Position numbers and translations under genes: made by a program
Source: an uncultured Sutterella sp.
Lineage (GTDB): Bacteria > Pseudomonadota > Gammaproteobacteria > Burkholderiales > Burkholderiaceae_F
Reading direction: 5' to 3'
Assembly: GCA_900544345.1 (NCBI GenBank)
Contig: UQUR01000009.1
Location: 1 to 64,000, forward strand
DNA: 64,000 bases
Shown: positions 26,538 through 34,937 of the stretch, piece after piece
Layout: each line of letters begins with the position of its first letter
Numbering within the stretch: the stretch's first letter is position 1
The notes under the pieces: generated by a model
The model's input: the letters and a program-made list of their open reading frames with translations, nothing else
Told to the model about the DNA's origin: nothing
Databases searched by the model: none

Positions 26538-27258
26538 AAAAATCCTTTTGGGCTGCACGAACAAGGGCTTTGTTTTGCGTAAACTCTTTACTGACACTCT
26601 CAGAGTCTTTTATATCTAAAACAGACTGCCCATCCGCTGCCTTCAACAAATTGATTAAGACCCCTTCCGCTTCCGGGTGATCTTGCAAATACAAACGAGT
26701 CAAAATATCAACTTGCGCTTCAAGGTAAGAGACCGAGTTCCGTTGATCAATACGACCCAGCATGTCGGACTTAATGCGATGAAGTTTTAAAAATTGCTCT
26801 GCCAGCGAATCTCTTCGGACTAAGTTGAACATCCGCAACGCAATATTGCCGTCTTCTTCGATGTCTTCAAACCCCTCTATCGCATCATGCCCCCAAAAAA
26901 CTTGAATAATTGACTCATCGATATTTTCATGAACAAAGATTCTGAAGAGACGATAGCGATTATCCAGTCGGTTCTCTGGAGTCGTCGGCATTCCGTTGGC
27001 CAGTGAATAGTTTTTCAACGGATCAAATGTCATGATTTCATAACCGGCTTCGGTCATGATGATCCGACATTCCACTAGACGACCCACCCAGTTATTTAAA
27101 TTGATGTTGAAATCGAGAATTAAATCACCTTCTGTGCGATCGACATTGGCTGCCGTACCAACCGTCCCCGACAGGACACCTTTTTCAGAGTCAAAATCAA
27201 AATTCAATGTGTAGCGTCGAGGCATATAGTCACTGGGACTTACTCTTAAAATTTTCAT
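26485..27258 (-). CDS. Unrecognised protein inside the radical SAM cassette
   Basis: I do not recognise this 257-residue protein. The N-terminal ~150 residues look beta-rich (YTLNFDFDSEKGVLSGTVG, LILDFNINLNNWVGRLVEC), while residues ~150-250 look alpha-helical and charged. It has no signal peptide, no metal motif and few cysteines. Its start overlaps radical SAM gene 2 by four bases and its end overlaps gene 3, so it is translated as part of the unit. A substrate-recruiting or scaffold role (as RRE domains play elsewhere) is conjecture; a virion protein is the alternative. Confidence 0.8.
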   Translation of the reverse strand: MKILRVSPSDYMPRRYTLNFDFDSEKGVLSGTVGTAANVDRTEGDLILDFNINLNNWVGRLVECRIIMTEAGYEIMTFDPLKNYSLANGMPTTPENRLDNRYRLFRIFVHENIDESIIQVFWGHDAIEGFEDIEEDGNIALRMFNLVRRDSLAEQFLKLHRIKSDMLGRIDQRNSVSYLEAQVDILTRLYLQDHPEAEGVLINLLKAADGQSVLDIKDSESVSKEFTQNKALVRAAQKDFYAKRTAQTLAVEAGDGL

Positions 27259-28322
27259 TGCTTGATCTCCAATTCCGTTTTGTTATCAATAAAACTGACA
27301 ACACTCGCCCACTTCGTACGTATCATTTCGCATTTTTGTCGTTGGGCTTTCGAAGGCTTTTCAAATGGGCAACCTCCTCGGCAAAAAAAGAACGCAGGAC
27401 ATTTAAAGCAACCCTTTGTCTCTAAATACGCATCCCGCAAACGCTTTGTCTCTTCTTTAGCCCGTTCATACAACACTTCGTACTCATCAGCAATGGTGCC
27501 AATCTTGACATTGAAGTTTTTGCATAAATAAACATTCCCCTGAGTATCAACTGATAAAACACTTTTACCCGCTCCACAAGGAGCAAAATCGGGAAATTCT
27601 GGATGATTCAAACAACTCAACGCCTCTTTTAGATAACGGTTAAAAGTTGAAGCTCCAATCGTTTTCTGCTCATTAGTCCACGATTGCTCTAACTCATCCC
27701 CCATCTGCTTATAACTCTTCAACAGTGTCGGAATATCAAAATTACACAATCTTGGATCAGTGCACTCGTTACAAATCAACTCTTCATGCGAGACATGAGC
27801 ACCGGGAAGTTTTGATTCAATATGATTGAAAAATGCGTAATAGTCTTGATTGAGAGCCGAGATCACTCCATCAATCTCCCGATGTTCCAATCGATTAAAC
27901 CGCAAGACAAACTCGGGATCATCCAACATATCAATCTGACGAGTCACCTTCGTATTTGGACCATCATGAGACAAAACAAAACGGACTTTGTGCTTATTGA
28001 AAAATTCAACATCCTCATCGGTGAGATTGGAGCCATTACTAATCACAAGGGAATTGAAATTATCCTTGCAATGCTCAACGACTTCATGAATTGTCTCTCT
28101 ATAAAGAAGAGGTTCACCGCCTTGGAAATGAAGTGTTGGTTTAAATCGCATGGGCAACTGATAAGCGATATCATCAAGCCAAGCCAACACTTCAGGGTTA
28201 ATTTGCTTCTTGCATCGGGGTTTGTTGTCGTGTTGGATGCAGTAAATGCAGTTAAAGTTGCAAGCCGTCCCCAAAATTAGAGCAATCTTTCGAATGTTAT
28301 AAACAGAATTCGGGATCATCAT
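27255..28322 (-). CDS. Radical SAM/SPASM protein 2 of phage cassette
   Basis: A 355-residue radical SAM enzyme with cluster motif TACNFNCIYC (Cys21, Cys25, Cys28) and the SAM-binding FQGGEPL. The long C-terminal SPASM domain has CGAGKSVLSVDTQGNVYLC, then CFKCPAFFFCRGGC and a last conserved cysteine, the classic pattern of auxiliary cluster ligands. An extra cysteine pair (CNEC...LC) lies mid-protein. This is the most anaerobic-sulfatase-maturase/peptide-maturase-like of the three. The start overlaps gene 1 by 26 bases and has AAGGAA upstream. The target is probably the Hint protein two genes earlier. Confidence 0.92.
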   Translation of the reverse strand: MMIPNSVYNIRKIALILGTACNFNCIYCIQHDNKPRCKKQINPEVLAWLDDIAYQLPMRFKPTLHFQGGEPLLYRETIHEVVEHCKDNFNSLVISNGSNLTDEDVEFFNKHKVRFVLSHDGPNTKVTRQIDMLDDPEFVLRFNRLEHREIDGVISALNQDYYAFFNHIESKLPGAHVSHEELICNECTDPRLCNFDIPTLLKSYKQMGDELEQSWTNEQKTIGASTFNRYLKEALSCLNHPEFPDFAPCGAGKSVLSVDTQGNVYLCKNFNVKIGTIADEYEVLYERAKEETKRLRDAYLETKGCFKCPAFFFCRGGCPFEKPSKAQRQKCEMIRTKWASVVSFIDNKTELEIKQ

Positions 28323-29238
28323 TGCTAATTTCCTTATGCTTTATGGCACTCTTAACCTCAATTTTCTTGATTCTGCTTTGACAAAAATGTGGACTACGGT
28401 TTTGCCCTTGGCCTTTACAGGCCGAGTAAACAACACATGTTTTATTCGGGCACGTAACCAAATCTCCCCATTCTCGTCTTTTGGCAATAACCTCTTCTAT
28501 CGTTGAAAGTACTGTCCCATACTTGTGATCGATTTCAGCCATCCCGACCAGATCACCATTGGGTAACACATTGACTCCAGAGCCTTTGTACGCAAATGGG
28601 ATTGGGTTGGTGTAGTCAAGATCTAATAGTTCACAATGCATGGAACCATCACGAAAAGCCCTGTAGTCAAATCCTTCAACGAGCTCTGGATGCAAATACT
28701 TATCAACAAAAACCGCGTTATAGTGAAAATAGAAATGGCGAGGAATCTGGGCTTTTATTTCCAAGTAATTTTTATATGGATCAGGATTCTTACTAGTACA
28801 GCAACAACAAAACGTTAGGTGATCAATGCTCATGACAAGCGACTTGATTTCCGGATCTTGCAAAATATCAACACCTCGCAACCATTGTGTTGCGCTTCCG
28901 TCATAGCTAACCCATGTCTCAACCTTATGTTCATTGAGGTAATCTACAATGTCCCGAGTCAGATTTAGTCCATTGGTCATCACTTTCAAGTGCATTCCCT
29001 TTGGAGCATAAGAGAAGAGTTCCTGGACCTTATCCCAATGCAGTAGTGGCTCCCCGCCGCTTGCGACCAATGCTTGCGTTTTGCTTGGATCGAGTTGGCC
29101 TAGAAATTCACGCATCAAGTCATTGAACTCCGGTACCTTGGGAATGCGACCGGCATTACGATAGCAGTACCGACAAGACAGATCACAATCCATGCTCAAC
29201 GGGACACAAACTCGATTCAGTCCTATGAATTTGCTCAT
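28297..29238 (-). CDS. Radical SAM protein 1 of phage cassette
   Basis: A 313-residue radical SAM enzyme with MDCDLSCRYC (Cys18, Cys22, Cys25) and SGGEPL at residues 60-65. A run of four cysteines at 144-147 (TFCCCCTSK) and a C-terminal group (Cys263, Cys268, Cys274, Cys286) could bind an auxiliary cluster. The spacing differs from a canonical SPASM domain. It overlaps the Hint-protein gene by four bases, so the two are translationally coupled, which is the best hint that the Hint protein is its substrate. The three radical SAM proteins are clearly different from one another, not simple duplicates. Confidence 0.9.
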   Translation of the reverse strand: MSKFIGLNRVCVPLSMDCDLSCRYCYRNAGRIPKVPEFNDLMREFLGQLDPSKTQALVASGGEPLLHWDKVQELFSYAPKGMHLKVMTNGLNLTRDIVDYLNEHKVETWVSYDGSATQWLRGVDILQDPEIKSLVMSIDHLTFCCCCTSKNPDPYKNYLEIKAQIPRHFYFHYNAVFVDKYLHPELVEGFDYRAFRDGSMHCELLDLDYTNPIPFAYKGSGVNVLPNGDLVGMAEIDHKYGTVLSTIEEVIAKRREWGDLVTCPNKTCVVYSACKGQGQNRSPHFCQSRIKKIEVKSAIKHKEISNDDPEFCL

Positions 29239-29942
29239 ACAACCCCCGCAAACAACACACGATCTCCATTCAAGTACCCAATAAATGAGCTGTCACAGAT
29301 CGGCGAGTAAGTGGGCGTATCCACAGGAGCGGATTGCAGTTTTGCACCGTTAAGTTCAGAGACATTGGACGGAACGGCATAAGCACCCTTGACGCCGTTC
29401 GGGGCTTGCAACACTGAATCGAATAGTGAATCAATATTTGGGACATATCCCATATCTCCCAAAAAGATAACGTGGTCAGAGGTCACAACACCTTTGTTTG
29501 GCAAAACATAGACCTTTCGATGCCCAACAGTATTTTTTGCAATGCCCAAAACTGGGTGCCAACATTCATCGACTCCCCAAATTTGATCGCCAACCTGAAT
29601 TTGAGAAACTTCTAAAAGACCTCGGCTGGTTATGGTGTGCCCACTGACAAAACATCCGTCGGAATCGGAATCACAGACATCAACATCAACGTCACAGGTA
29701 CAATTGAGCGTCCCATACTTCCCAAGCAATGTTCCTACGTCAACACCTGCTGAATTTTTAAAACCCACGTTGCCATAGGAGGCGTAACAATACGTCTTGT
29801 TGTACCAACCCTTGCCCAAATCAATTCCATTTTTTTGAATGATGTTGAATGTCTGGTTGCCACTAGAAGAACCATTGCCCGCAAACAGGTTATTCCCAAG
29901 ATCGACACCATCTGATTTTTTCAAGCCTGAATCAATTGCCAT
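29235..29942 (-). CDS. Hint-domain protein, candidate radical SAM substrate
   Basis: A 235-residue protein. Residues 1-80 carry three spaced repeats of the form K-x-x-G-(V/I)-D-(L/V)-G. Residues 81-97 are CTCDVDVDVCDSDSDGC. Residues 97-165 match a Hedgehog/intein (Hint) domain: the nucleophile Cys97 in GCFVSGHTI, then the block-B motif TSDH (Thr154-His157). No C-terminal His-Asn is evident, so cleavage with transfer or hydrolysis, as in Hedgehog or bacterial intein-like domains, is more likely than splicing. It starts seven bases after the fibre stop. The Hint call is good; modification of the Cys/Asp stretch is inference. DSDSDG could also be a calcium loop. Confidence 0.82.
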   Translation of the reverse strand: MAIDSGLKKSDGVDLGNNLFAGNGSSSGNQTFNIIQKNGIDLGKGWYNKTYCYASYGNVGFKNSAGVDVGTLLGKYGTLNCTCDVDVDVCDSDSDGCFVSGHTITSRGLLEVSQIQVGDQIWGVDECWHPVLGIAKNTVGHRKVYVLPNKGVVTSDHVIFLGDMGYVPNIDSLFDSVLQAPNGVKGAYAVPSNVSELNGAKLQSAPVDTPTYSPICDSSFIGYLNGDRVLFAGVV

Positions 29943-29948
29943 GATTAG

Positions 29949-31268
29949 TTATGCCTCCAATCGTTTGATACGCGTTTCAAGCTCTTTGACCTTAGCCAAC
30001 AACACGGCAACGATAGCGTTGTAGTCGAGAGCCAGGTATCCTTCGTCATCTTTAGACACTGCCTCCGGATATAGTCTTTGAACTTCCTGTGCGATTAGAC
30101 CGTAGTGTTTAATACCGTCTGACCTTAACGTGTAACGGTAGGCGTAAATACCATCCAAGCTTGGGGAGGCTATTTCCTCCAAAGCGTCCTTCATGCGAAT
30201 GTCCGAAGTCGACTGAACCGTCCCACCTTTAAGAGTGCCTGTTACTGTCAAGTTGCCATTAATGCTCTGCCCACCTCCGGTATGAATCATGGTTTTACCG
30301 GTTGAGGTGATTGTTCCGGCATTCATATAAACAGGAACGGTCGTGGAACCAACGTTAGAAGAACAGGCCGTAGGTGCTCCTGCATTAAGATAGATAGGTT
30401 TAGAGGCACCTCCGACATTGGCAGTTCCCAATTTAGTGGCGGTAGTTGCCGAGTCTGCCGTCGCCGCTGATGCCGCCTTGGCGCTAATACCTAAATAAGT
30501 GGACGCAGCAGAAGTCTTGGTTAAAAAAGTGTCCAGGGTTGTCTGAAGATTGGCGACGTCGGCAATCACATGAGTGTGAGTGACTGCTGCCTTACCTGCC
30601 AAACCGCTTGCCATTTCGGCTTTGGTCGCATACGTCTGAGCTGCTTCATCTTTTCCAAGCGGGTTACCCATGGACGCTGCATAACCCTTTGCCTCATCTC
30701 TTGCTGCCTCAGCACCTACCTTCGCATTTTCAGCGGAAGTGGCGCTATTTGAAGCATCAACAGACTTTTGAGAGGCGGTATTAGCAGAAACTTGGGCGGA
30801 AGAGGCGGACGAAGCCGCTGCTGTTTCAGAGTTCTTAGCATTCGTTTCAGATACCTTTGCAGCATTTTTTGAAGCATCAGCTTGAGACGCACTGTTAGCA
30901 GCTTGACTGGCACTTGAGCTTGCTCCGGAAGCACTGTTTGCTGCTTCGGCAGCCTTGGTAGTTGCTTGAGTTGCTGCCGCCTCTGCCGCGACTTTAAATT
31001 CTTGAGCACTACCTTTAAAACCCTCAAGCTGCGTTTTGTACTCAGCAAAAAAGTCTGCTAACTGGTGTAGGTTTTCCGCATCAGGTTCAATACCATTTTG
31101 TTCTAACAGCGTTGTAAACTCGACCATGAGCATATAAAAAAACCACGCACCTAGCGTGGTTGGAGCTCTTCCGGTTCTGGCGTCCCCATCAGATGGATAA
31201 CCTACTGATGGATGTGCTGGACGCTCTGGCGGAGTTTCTACTGCGTCCGCTAAAAACTCAAACTTCAT
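29949..31268 (-). CDS. Tail fibre with S74 intramolecular chaperone
   Basis: A 439-residue fibre protein. Residues 1-65 form an attachment-like domain (PPERPAHPSVGYPSDGD, GAWFFYMLMVEF), also present in the neighbouring fibre gene. Next comes an alanine/serine-rich coiled coil of about 110 residues and a glycine-rich beta region. The C-terminal peptidase S74 chaperone (SDIRMKDALEEI, YGLIAQEVQRLYPEAV, LDYNAIVAVLLAKVKELE) trimerises the fibre and then cuts itself off. It probably recognises the host surface. Confidence 0.9.
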   Translation of the reverse strand: MKFEFLADAVETPPERPAHPSVGYPSDGDARTGRAPTTLGAWFFYMLMVEFTTLLEQNGIEPDAENLHQLADFFAEYKTQLEGFKGSAQEFKVAAEAAATQATTKAAEAANSASGASSSASQAANSASQADASKNAAKVSETNAKNSETAAASSASSAQVSANTASQKSVDASNSATSAENAKVGAEAARDEAKGYAASMGNPLGKDEAAQTYATKAEMASGLAGKAAVTHTHVIADVANLQTTLDTFLTKTSAASTYLGISAKAASAATADSATTATKLGTANVGGASKPIYLNAGAPTACSSNVGSTTVPVYMNAGTITSTGKTMIHTGGGQSINGNLTVTGTLKGGTVQSTSDIRMKDALEEIASPSLDGIYAYRYTLRSDGIKHYGLIAQEVQRLYPEAVSKDDEGYLALDYNAIVAVLLAKVKELETRIKRLEA

Positions 31269-31279
31269 ACCTCACTCCT

Positions 31280-32032
31280 TTAAATATGAATGTAATACGG
31301 CACGGCTACATTTCGAGGGCGAAACTCGTTTGCAGTCGGAACTTGTCGGCTAATATCGAAGTTAATTTGGCTATCGGGATTTCGACCCGAAGTTCCACCA
31401 ATACCTCTAGGATTGCCTGTTGTGAAAACACCAGATGCATCCCAATAGTTAATGGCACCGAATTGACCAGTGATATTTCTCATCGCATCCCCTTGACGTG
31501 ATCCGACCGTGCGTCCACTATCTACACCACGACCTTGATCCAAGCCTCTTAAAAATTCACCACGCAGGTCTGGAACGTTGAATGTCGTCGCACCATCACC
31601 CGCCCCATAAGTTGTTCCGATTACACTGAAAAGCTTGGCGTAAGAGGTACGAGAAACCGCCTTACCGTCGCAAGGCAACCAAAAGTCATAACTGCCAACA
31701 GCACCAGCAGCGCAGATAAAACCAGTTGGGATACCCTGCTGAGCCAATTGGGTCGAGAGGTCAGCCATCTTCTGCTCCATGGCTTCAGAGAGTTTTTGCA
31801 ACTGATTCTTAATGGCCAAGTCCAACTGATTGAGCTTGGTAGGTTCTGGATTCACACCACCACCGATGATTGCGTTCATTAGTTCTTCGGTAATCATGTA
31901 GTACCAGTAGGCGCCGGGTACCGTTGCTAACTGGCCACCCGTACTCGAGCCATTTGATGGGTACCCTTCAACTGCAGTACTCGGTAACTCCGGCGGTGCT
32001 GCCACAGCTCTGGATTGATAAATATTTTTCAT
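31280..32032 (-). CDS. Tail fibre/collar-domain protein
   Basis: A 250-residue protein whose first ~65 residues resemble the start of the next fibre (PPELPSTAVEGYPSNG, GAYWYYMITEEL). A short coiled coil follows, then a phage tail collar domain (GFICAAGAVGSYDFWLPCDGKAVSRTSYAKLFSVIGTTYGAGDG, FNVPDLRGEFLRG) ending in VAVPYYIHI. It is a second receptor-contacting fibre or the proximal fibre part. Confidence 0.9.
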   Translation of the reverse strand: MKNIYQSRAVAAPPELPSTAVEGYPSNGSSTGGQLATVPGAYWYYMITEELMNAIIGGGVNPEPTKLNQLDLAIKNQLQKLSEAMEQKMADLSTQLAQQGIPTGFICAAGAVGSYDFWLPCDGKAVSRTSYAKLFSVIGTTYGAGDGATTFNVPDLRGEFLRGLDQGRGVDSGRTVGSRQGDAMRNITGQFGAINYWDASGVFTTGNPRGIGGTSGRNPDSQINFDISRQVPTANEFRPRNVAVPYYIHI

Positions 32033-32043
32033 ATTATTCCCTA

Positions 32044-32658
32044 TTAGAAATATCCAAAAAGAACTTGAGTGTGAGCCGGCGCGTACTTCTTAATTAGGCA
32101 TTCAATAATGCTATCGCCCCACCAAGCCAAAGCCTCATCAACACCCCCCATAACATCGTGCTCCGTAGTTACACTCGCACCTTGGTTGTGAACATTTACC
32201 CTCCAAACAAACTGCCACTGTTCTTCAGCTAACACATCAGTCACCTGACTTTTGACATTAAACGGAGACATTTCATCGATCGTGATGTAGTAGCCATAAT
32301 TGCGAGCAAGTTGCACGAAGTAGTCAATAGTCTGAGCTCCGGCTGTCGTTATCTTCTGAACAAGCGCTTGGCGCAAAGTCTTCTCTGACAAGCCATCTTC
32401 TAAAAGGCTTCCCCAGACAAGCAAGCACTCATCAGGAATTCCCCACTGAGTTAGCCATTCTTGAAACGTTTCTGTACAAAACCTCGGATCACTCTCGGAG
32501 ATCAATGTTTGCACTCGAGCATCAACCCGAGCAAACTCAAGGGCCCAGGTCTCCATCAGAAGTGCCAGCATTGATAACTCATCATCGTGCGGCCAAGCAG
32601 GACCCGGCGGAAGTAAGGCCTTAAGCTGCGCCAAATATTCACCAGAACCTACTGCCAT
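32044..32658 (-). CDS. Baseplate protein, Mu gp48-like (YmfQ/DUF2313)
   Basis: A 204-residue protein beginning YLAQLKALLPPGPAWP, the signature of the YmfQ/Mu gp48 family, which connects baseplate wedge and fibres. It overlaps gp47 by ten bases and precedes the fibres, as in Mu. Confidence 0.88.
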   Translation of the reverse strand: MAVGSGEYLAQLKALLPPGPAWPHDDELSMLALLMETWALEFARVDARVQTLISESDPRFCTETFQEWLTQWGIPDECLLVWGSLLEDGLSEKTLRQALVQKITTAGAQTIDYFVQLARNYGYYITIDEMSPFNVKSQVTDVLAEEQWQFVWRVNVHNQGASVTTEHDVMGGVDEALAWWGDSIIECLIKKYAPAHTQVLFGYF

Positions 32659-33683
32659 GTAATCTCTCCAAACGTAAGCAAGACACCTGTCGAGGGCACT
32701 ACGTCTTCAGTTGGAGCAACCACTGTGTGATCATTTTCGCCAGCAGCCATTGAGATAGCTGCTCGAATGTGGCTCAAGTAAATGCGACCACCTGGAATGG
32801 CTTCTCGTGTGAACATGTCTTTGAGCTCATCTCGAATGCGGGCTTTCACACTTTCGTTGCTTGGATCTAGATTACCAATTGTGATATTGACAGGCTGAAG
32901 GCTTGGCGCCTCAACTTTCACAATCGCGGTCACTGGTCGGACCTTGTCTAAATGTTCTTTGACACGCTCCAACAATTCGTTGCTTGGTCTGATGTCATCG
33001 AGGTTATCGCTCACGCACCGGATCGTAATCGTGCCATTACTGTCTTCTTTGGGATAGACCCAGGCGCGGGTAATTCCCTCAACCTCTAAGGTCCAGGCTT
33101 CATAATCCGAGGCCGTGCCGGCTTTAGGCGGTTCTTGTACCCGAGCTAAAAGTCGAGTTCGCAATGATTCATCATCTTCTACATCAACTCCGCCCCCAAA
33201 TTCTCCAGCAGTAACTTGACTGTAGACGCCTGCTATCGGACTGATCAGTGACATTTCTTCACCTGCATCAAGGTTGCCTGCAGCACCAGCCATCAGTGCC
33301 TGAGCCTTAGCCTTACCTCCTTCAACGGAGCCTATAGTTTCGTACTGTTGCCCTGTACCAGACTGAAGTAAGGTGCCCTCAGGGATTTCAACCGGGTCAC
33401 CTGAGAATGAGAAAGTCACTTCACCACTAGCCTTAGCCGCGGGTTTTCGGTAAAGCCCATAGATACTGCCCCAGCGATCGAGATACTCAGACTCAGCGGT
33501 ATCGAAGAACATTTGCTTAGCCATGTACTCGATGTGACTGTGCAACTCGTGGGAAGCGGCAGCCATCACTCGGGCATATACTCGAGCATTACTTCTGCGA
33601 AGTTGAGTGGTATTGAGTCTTGACTGAGCATCAGCGTTCAAGCGCTCAATCAATTCCTTTAAAGTAGGTCTTTGAAAACTCAT
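32649..33683 (-). CDS. Baseplate wedge protein, Mu gp47/P2 gpJ-like
   Basis: A 344-residue baseplate J-like protein (IEYMAKQMFFDTAESEYLDRWGSIYGLYRKPAAKASGEVTF; then AGTASDYEAWTLEVEGITRAWVYP). It forms the baseplate wedge around the hub. The start overlaps the gp46 stop (TAATG). Confidence 0.92.
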   Translation of the reverse strand: MSFQRPTLKELIERLNADAQSRLNTTQLRRSNARVYARVMAAASHELHSHIEYMAKQMFFDTAESEYLDRWGSIYGLYRKPAAKASGEVTFSFSGDPVEIPEGTLLQSGTGQQYETIGSVEGGKAKAQALMAGAAGNLDAGEEMSLISPIAGVYSQVTAGEFGGGVDVEDDESLRTRLLARVQEPPKAGTASDYEAWTLEVEGITRAWVYPKEDSNGTITIRCVSDNLDDIRPSNELLERVKEHLDKVRPVTAIVKVEAPSLQPVNITIGNLDPSNESVKARIRDELKDMFTREAIPGGRIYLSHIRAAISMAAGENDHTVVAPTEDVVPSTGVLLTFGEITWQ

Positions 33684-34090
33684 TATTTAAAACTCCAAAC
33701 GTCTTCAAATCTGGCAGACAAACTTGTTTGATCAGGCTTAACCACATTTACAGACATATTCAGGCGATCCATCTCACCACGCTCTGCAGTCACTTGCACT
33801 TCAGCAGCTACACCGTCATCAATAAGCCACTGAAGTGACTCTTGTGCATACTCGCGGGCCTTTTCTAAAGTTCCTCGAGTGAGCTTGGCGCGGGATAAGA
33901 GCCAAAGCTTTGAGCCGATCTCTTCACCATCAAAGGTGTCAGCCCACCAACCCATACGGCTTTTGCCGGGTAAAGGGTCATCTTTGCCGGCACGCCTCCA
34001 ACTGAATAGACTGATAACGATGGCTCTGGCCAGATCATCGGAAACAAAATCGGACAGCGTTGAGGACTGCCCGTTTAAAAAGAAATACAT
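33683..34090 (-). CDS. Baseplate protein, Mu gp46-like
   Basis: A 135-residue GP46-family protein with the typical LARAIVISLFSWRRAGKDDPLP and GWWADTFDGEEIGSKLWLLSRAKLT segments. It is equivalent to P2 gpW/T4 gp25 in the baseplate wedge and is followed directly by the gp47 gene. Confidence 0.9.
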   Translation of the reverse strand: MYFFLNGQSSTLSDFVSDDLARAIVISLFSWRRAGKDDPLPGKSRMGWWADTFDGEEIGSKLWLLSRAKLTRGTLEKAREYAQESLQWLIDDGVAAEVQVTAERGEMDRLNMSVNVVKPDQTSLSARFEDVWSFK

Positions 34091-34114
34091 TTTTGATCCC
34101 CAAAGTTGCGACCG

Positions 34115-34225
34115 CTAAACAAAGAACCAAGTCTTGTAGCTGTTGGCCACAAAGCCGATAACCAACATGACAAGCGCCCATCGAATGATCTTGAGATACA
34201 CAGGGACTTCACTATCTTTTTTCAT
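34115..34225 (-). CDS. 36-residue small membrane peptide
   Basis: A short frame between gp45 and gp46 encodes MKKDSEVPVYLKIIRWALVM followed by LVIGFVANSYKTWFFV, one clear transmembrane helix with a charged N-terminus. The ribosome site is weak. It occupies a spot between baseplate genes where Mu has nothing, so it may be a moron or a spurious frame. Confidence 0.4.
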   Translation of the reverse strand: MKKDSEVPVYLKIIRWALVMLVIGFVANSYKTWFFV

Positions 34226-34289
34226 AACAGGTATTACCAACAGGGCTGTAATTAAAATCTTCCATAGATCGTCCGCATAGATCTAATTA

Positions 34290-34322
34290 CAAAGCCCCCG
34301 AAGTTCGTACCTTAGAGGGCTT
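34290..34322 (-). terminator. Hairpin inside the tail operon
   Basis: AAAGCCC(T)C and G(G)GGGCTTT pair around a 14-base loop, just after the baseplate V gene. Its place within a late operon suggests either partial termination overcome by Q or an insulator for the small inserted gene. Confidence 0.5.
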
Positions 34323-34340
34323 TCTCTTTTGGGGTAGTCT

Positions 34341-34937
34341 TTACATTTTCTGTGTCGGAGCGTTACTGCTTGAATCTCCATGCACGTGCACGTGACTGTT
34401 GTAGACAGATCGCATTGAAGACATCGACCGACCACCGGCACCGTTGTGGTCTGTGATGTCACCCTTTGCAATTACCTCGCCGGTGCACTCTACGATCGGT
34501 GTATCGAGCACAATCTTTGAAGCTTTCACCGTGGCCACGCTTCCCACGGTAGCAGTCAACGTTGAAGTCGTATTGATCACAACTGGCGCGTCCTTAGCAT
34601 CGACCAAGACTTCATCTCGCCTGAGCATTACGCATCGCCCGAGATCATCATAAAGAGCGACTTCACCTGCTTGAAGGTTTCGCAAGCGATATCTACGATC
34701 GGCAATGATGACTGCCAACGTGTGGTCACGGTCGCCGTCCAGAGAGACCATCAAGCCTTCGGCGCCAATGTGTGGCTCGGATGTAAAGCCGTAAGGCTCG
34801 AAGTGCTCAACCCTCTCACGCACGTCTTCAGCCAATAGCTCAGCTTGGACTGTACGCATAGACTTACTGCCGTCCACGGCAGTGATGGCAGAGCGGTTGA
34901 TCAGGCCGGCAATCTTTCGAAGAATTCTTTCAATCAT
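34341..34937 (-). CDS. Baseplate assembly protein V, Mu gp45-like spike
   Basis: A 198-residue gpV/Mu gp45 spike protein. It has an OB-fold N-terminal domain (VQAELLAEDVRERVEHFEPYGFTSEPHIGAEGLMVSLDGDRDHTLAV) and a C-terminal beta-helix with repeated valine/threonine strands, ending in a histidine- and asparagine-rich tip (YNSHVHVHGDSS) likely to bind metal. The start at ATG 34937 overlaps the upstream stop (ATGA). Confidence 0.9.
   Translation of the reverse strand: MIERILRKIAGLINRSAITAVDGSKSMRTVQAELLAEDVRERVEHFEPYGFTSEPHIGAEGLMVSLDGDRDHTLAVIIADRRYRLRNLQAGEVALYDDLGRCVMLRRDEVLVDAKDAPVVINTTSTLTATVGSVATVKASKIVLDTPIVECTGEVIAKGDITDHNGAGGRSMSSMRSVYNSHVHVHGDSSSNAPTQKM

Noticed and set aside
25548..29942. 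HxsABCD (His-Xaa-Ser repeat) radical SAM system
   Set aside because: No His-Xaa-Ser repeat protein, no HxsD-sized partner, and three rather than two radical SAM genes; a Hint domain is not part of that system.
29235..29942. Self-splicing intein
   Set aside because: No C-terminal His-Asn plus Cys/Ser/Thr junction, no downstream extein and no endonuclease domain; a cleaving Hint domain fits better.
29949..32032. Diversity-generating retroelement or invertible fibre cassette
   Set aside because: No reverse transcriptase, no template/variable repeat pair and no invertase gene near the fibres.
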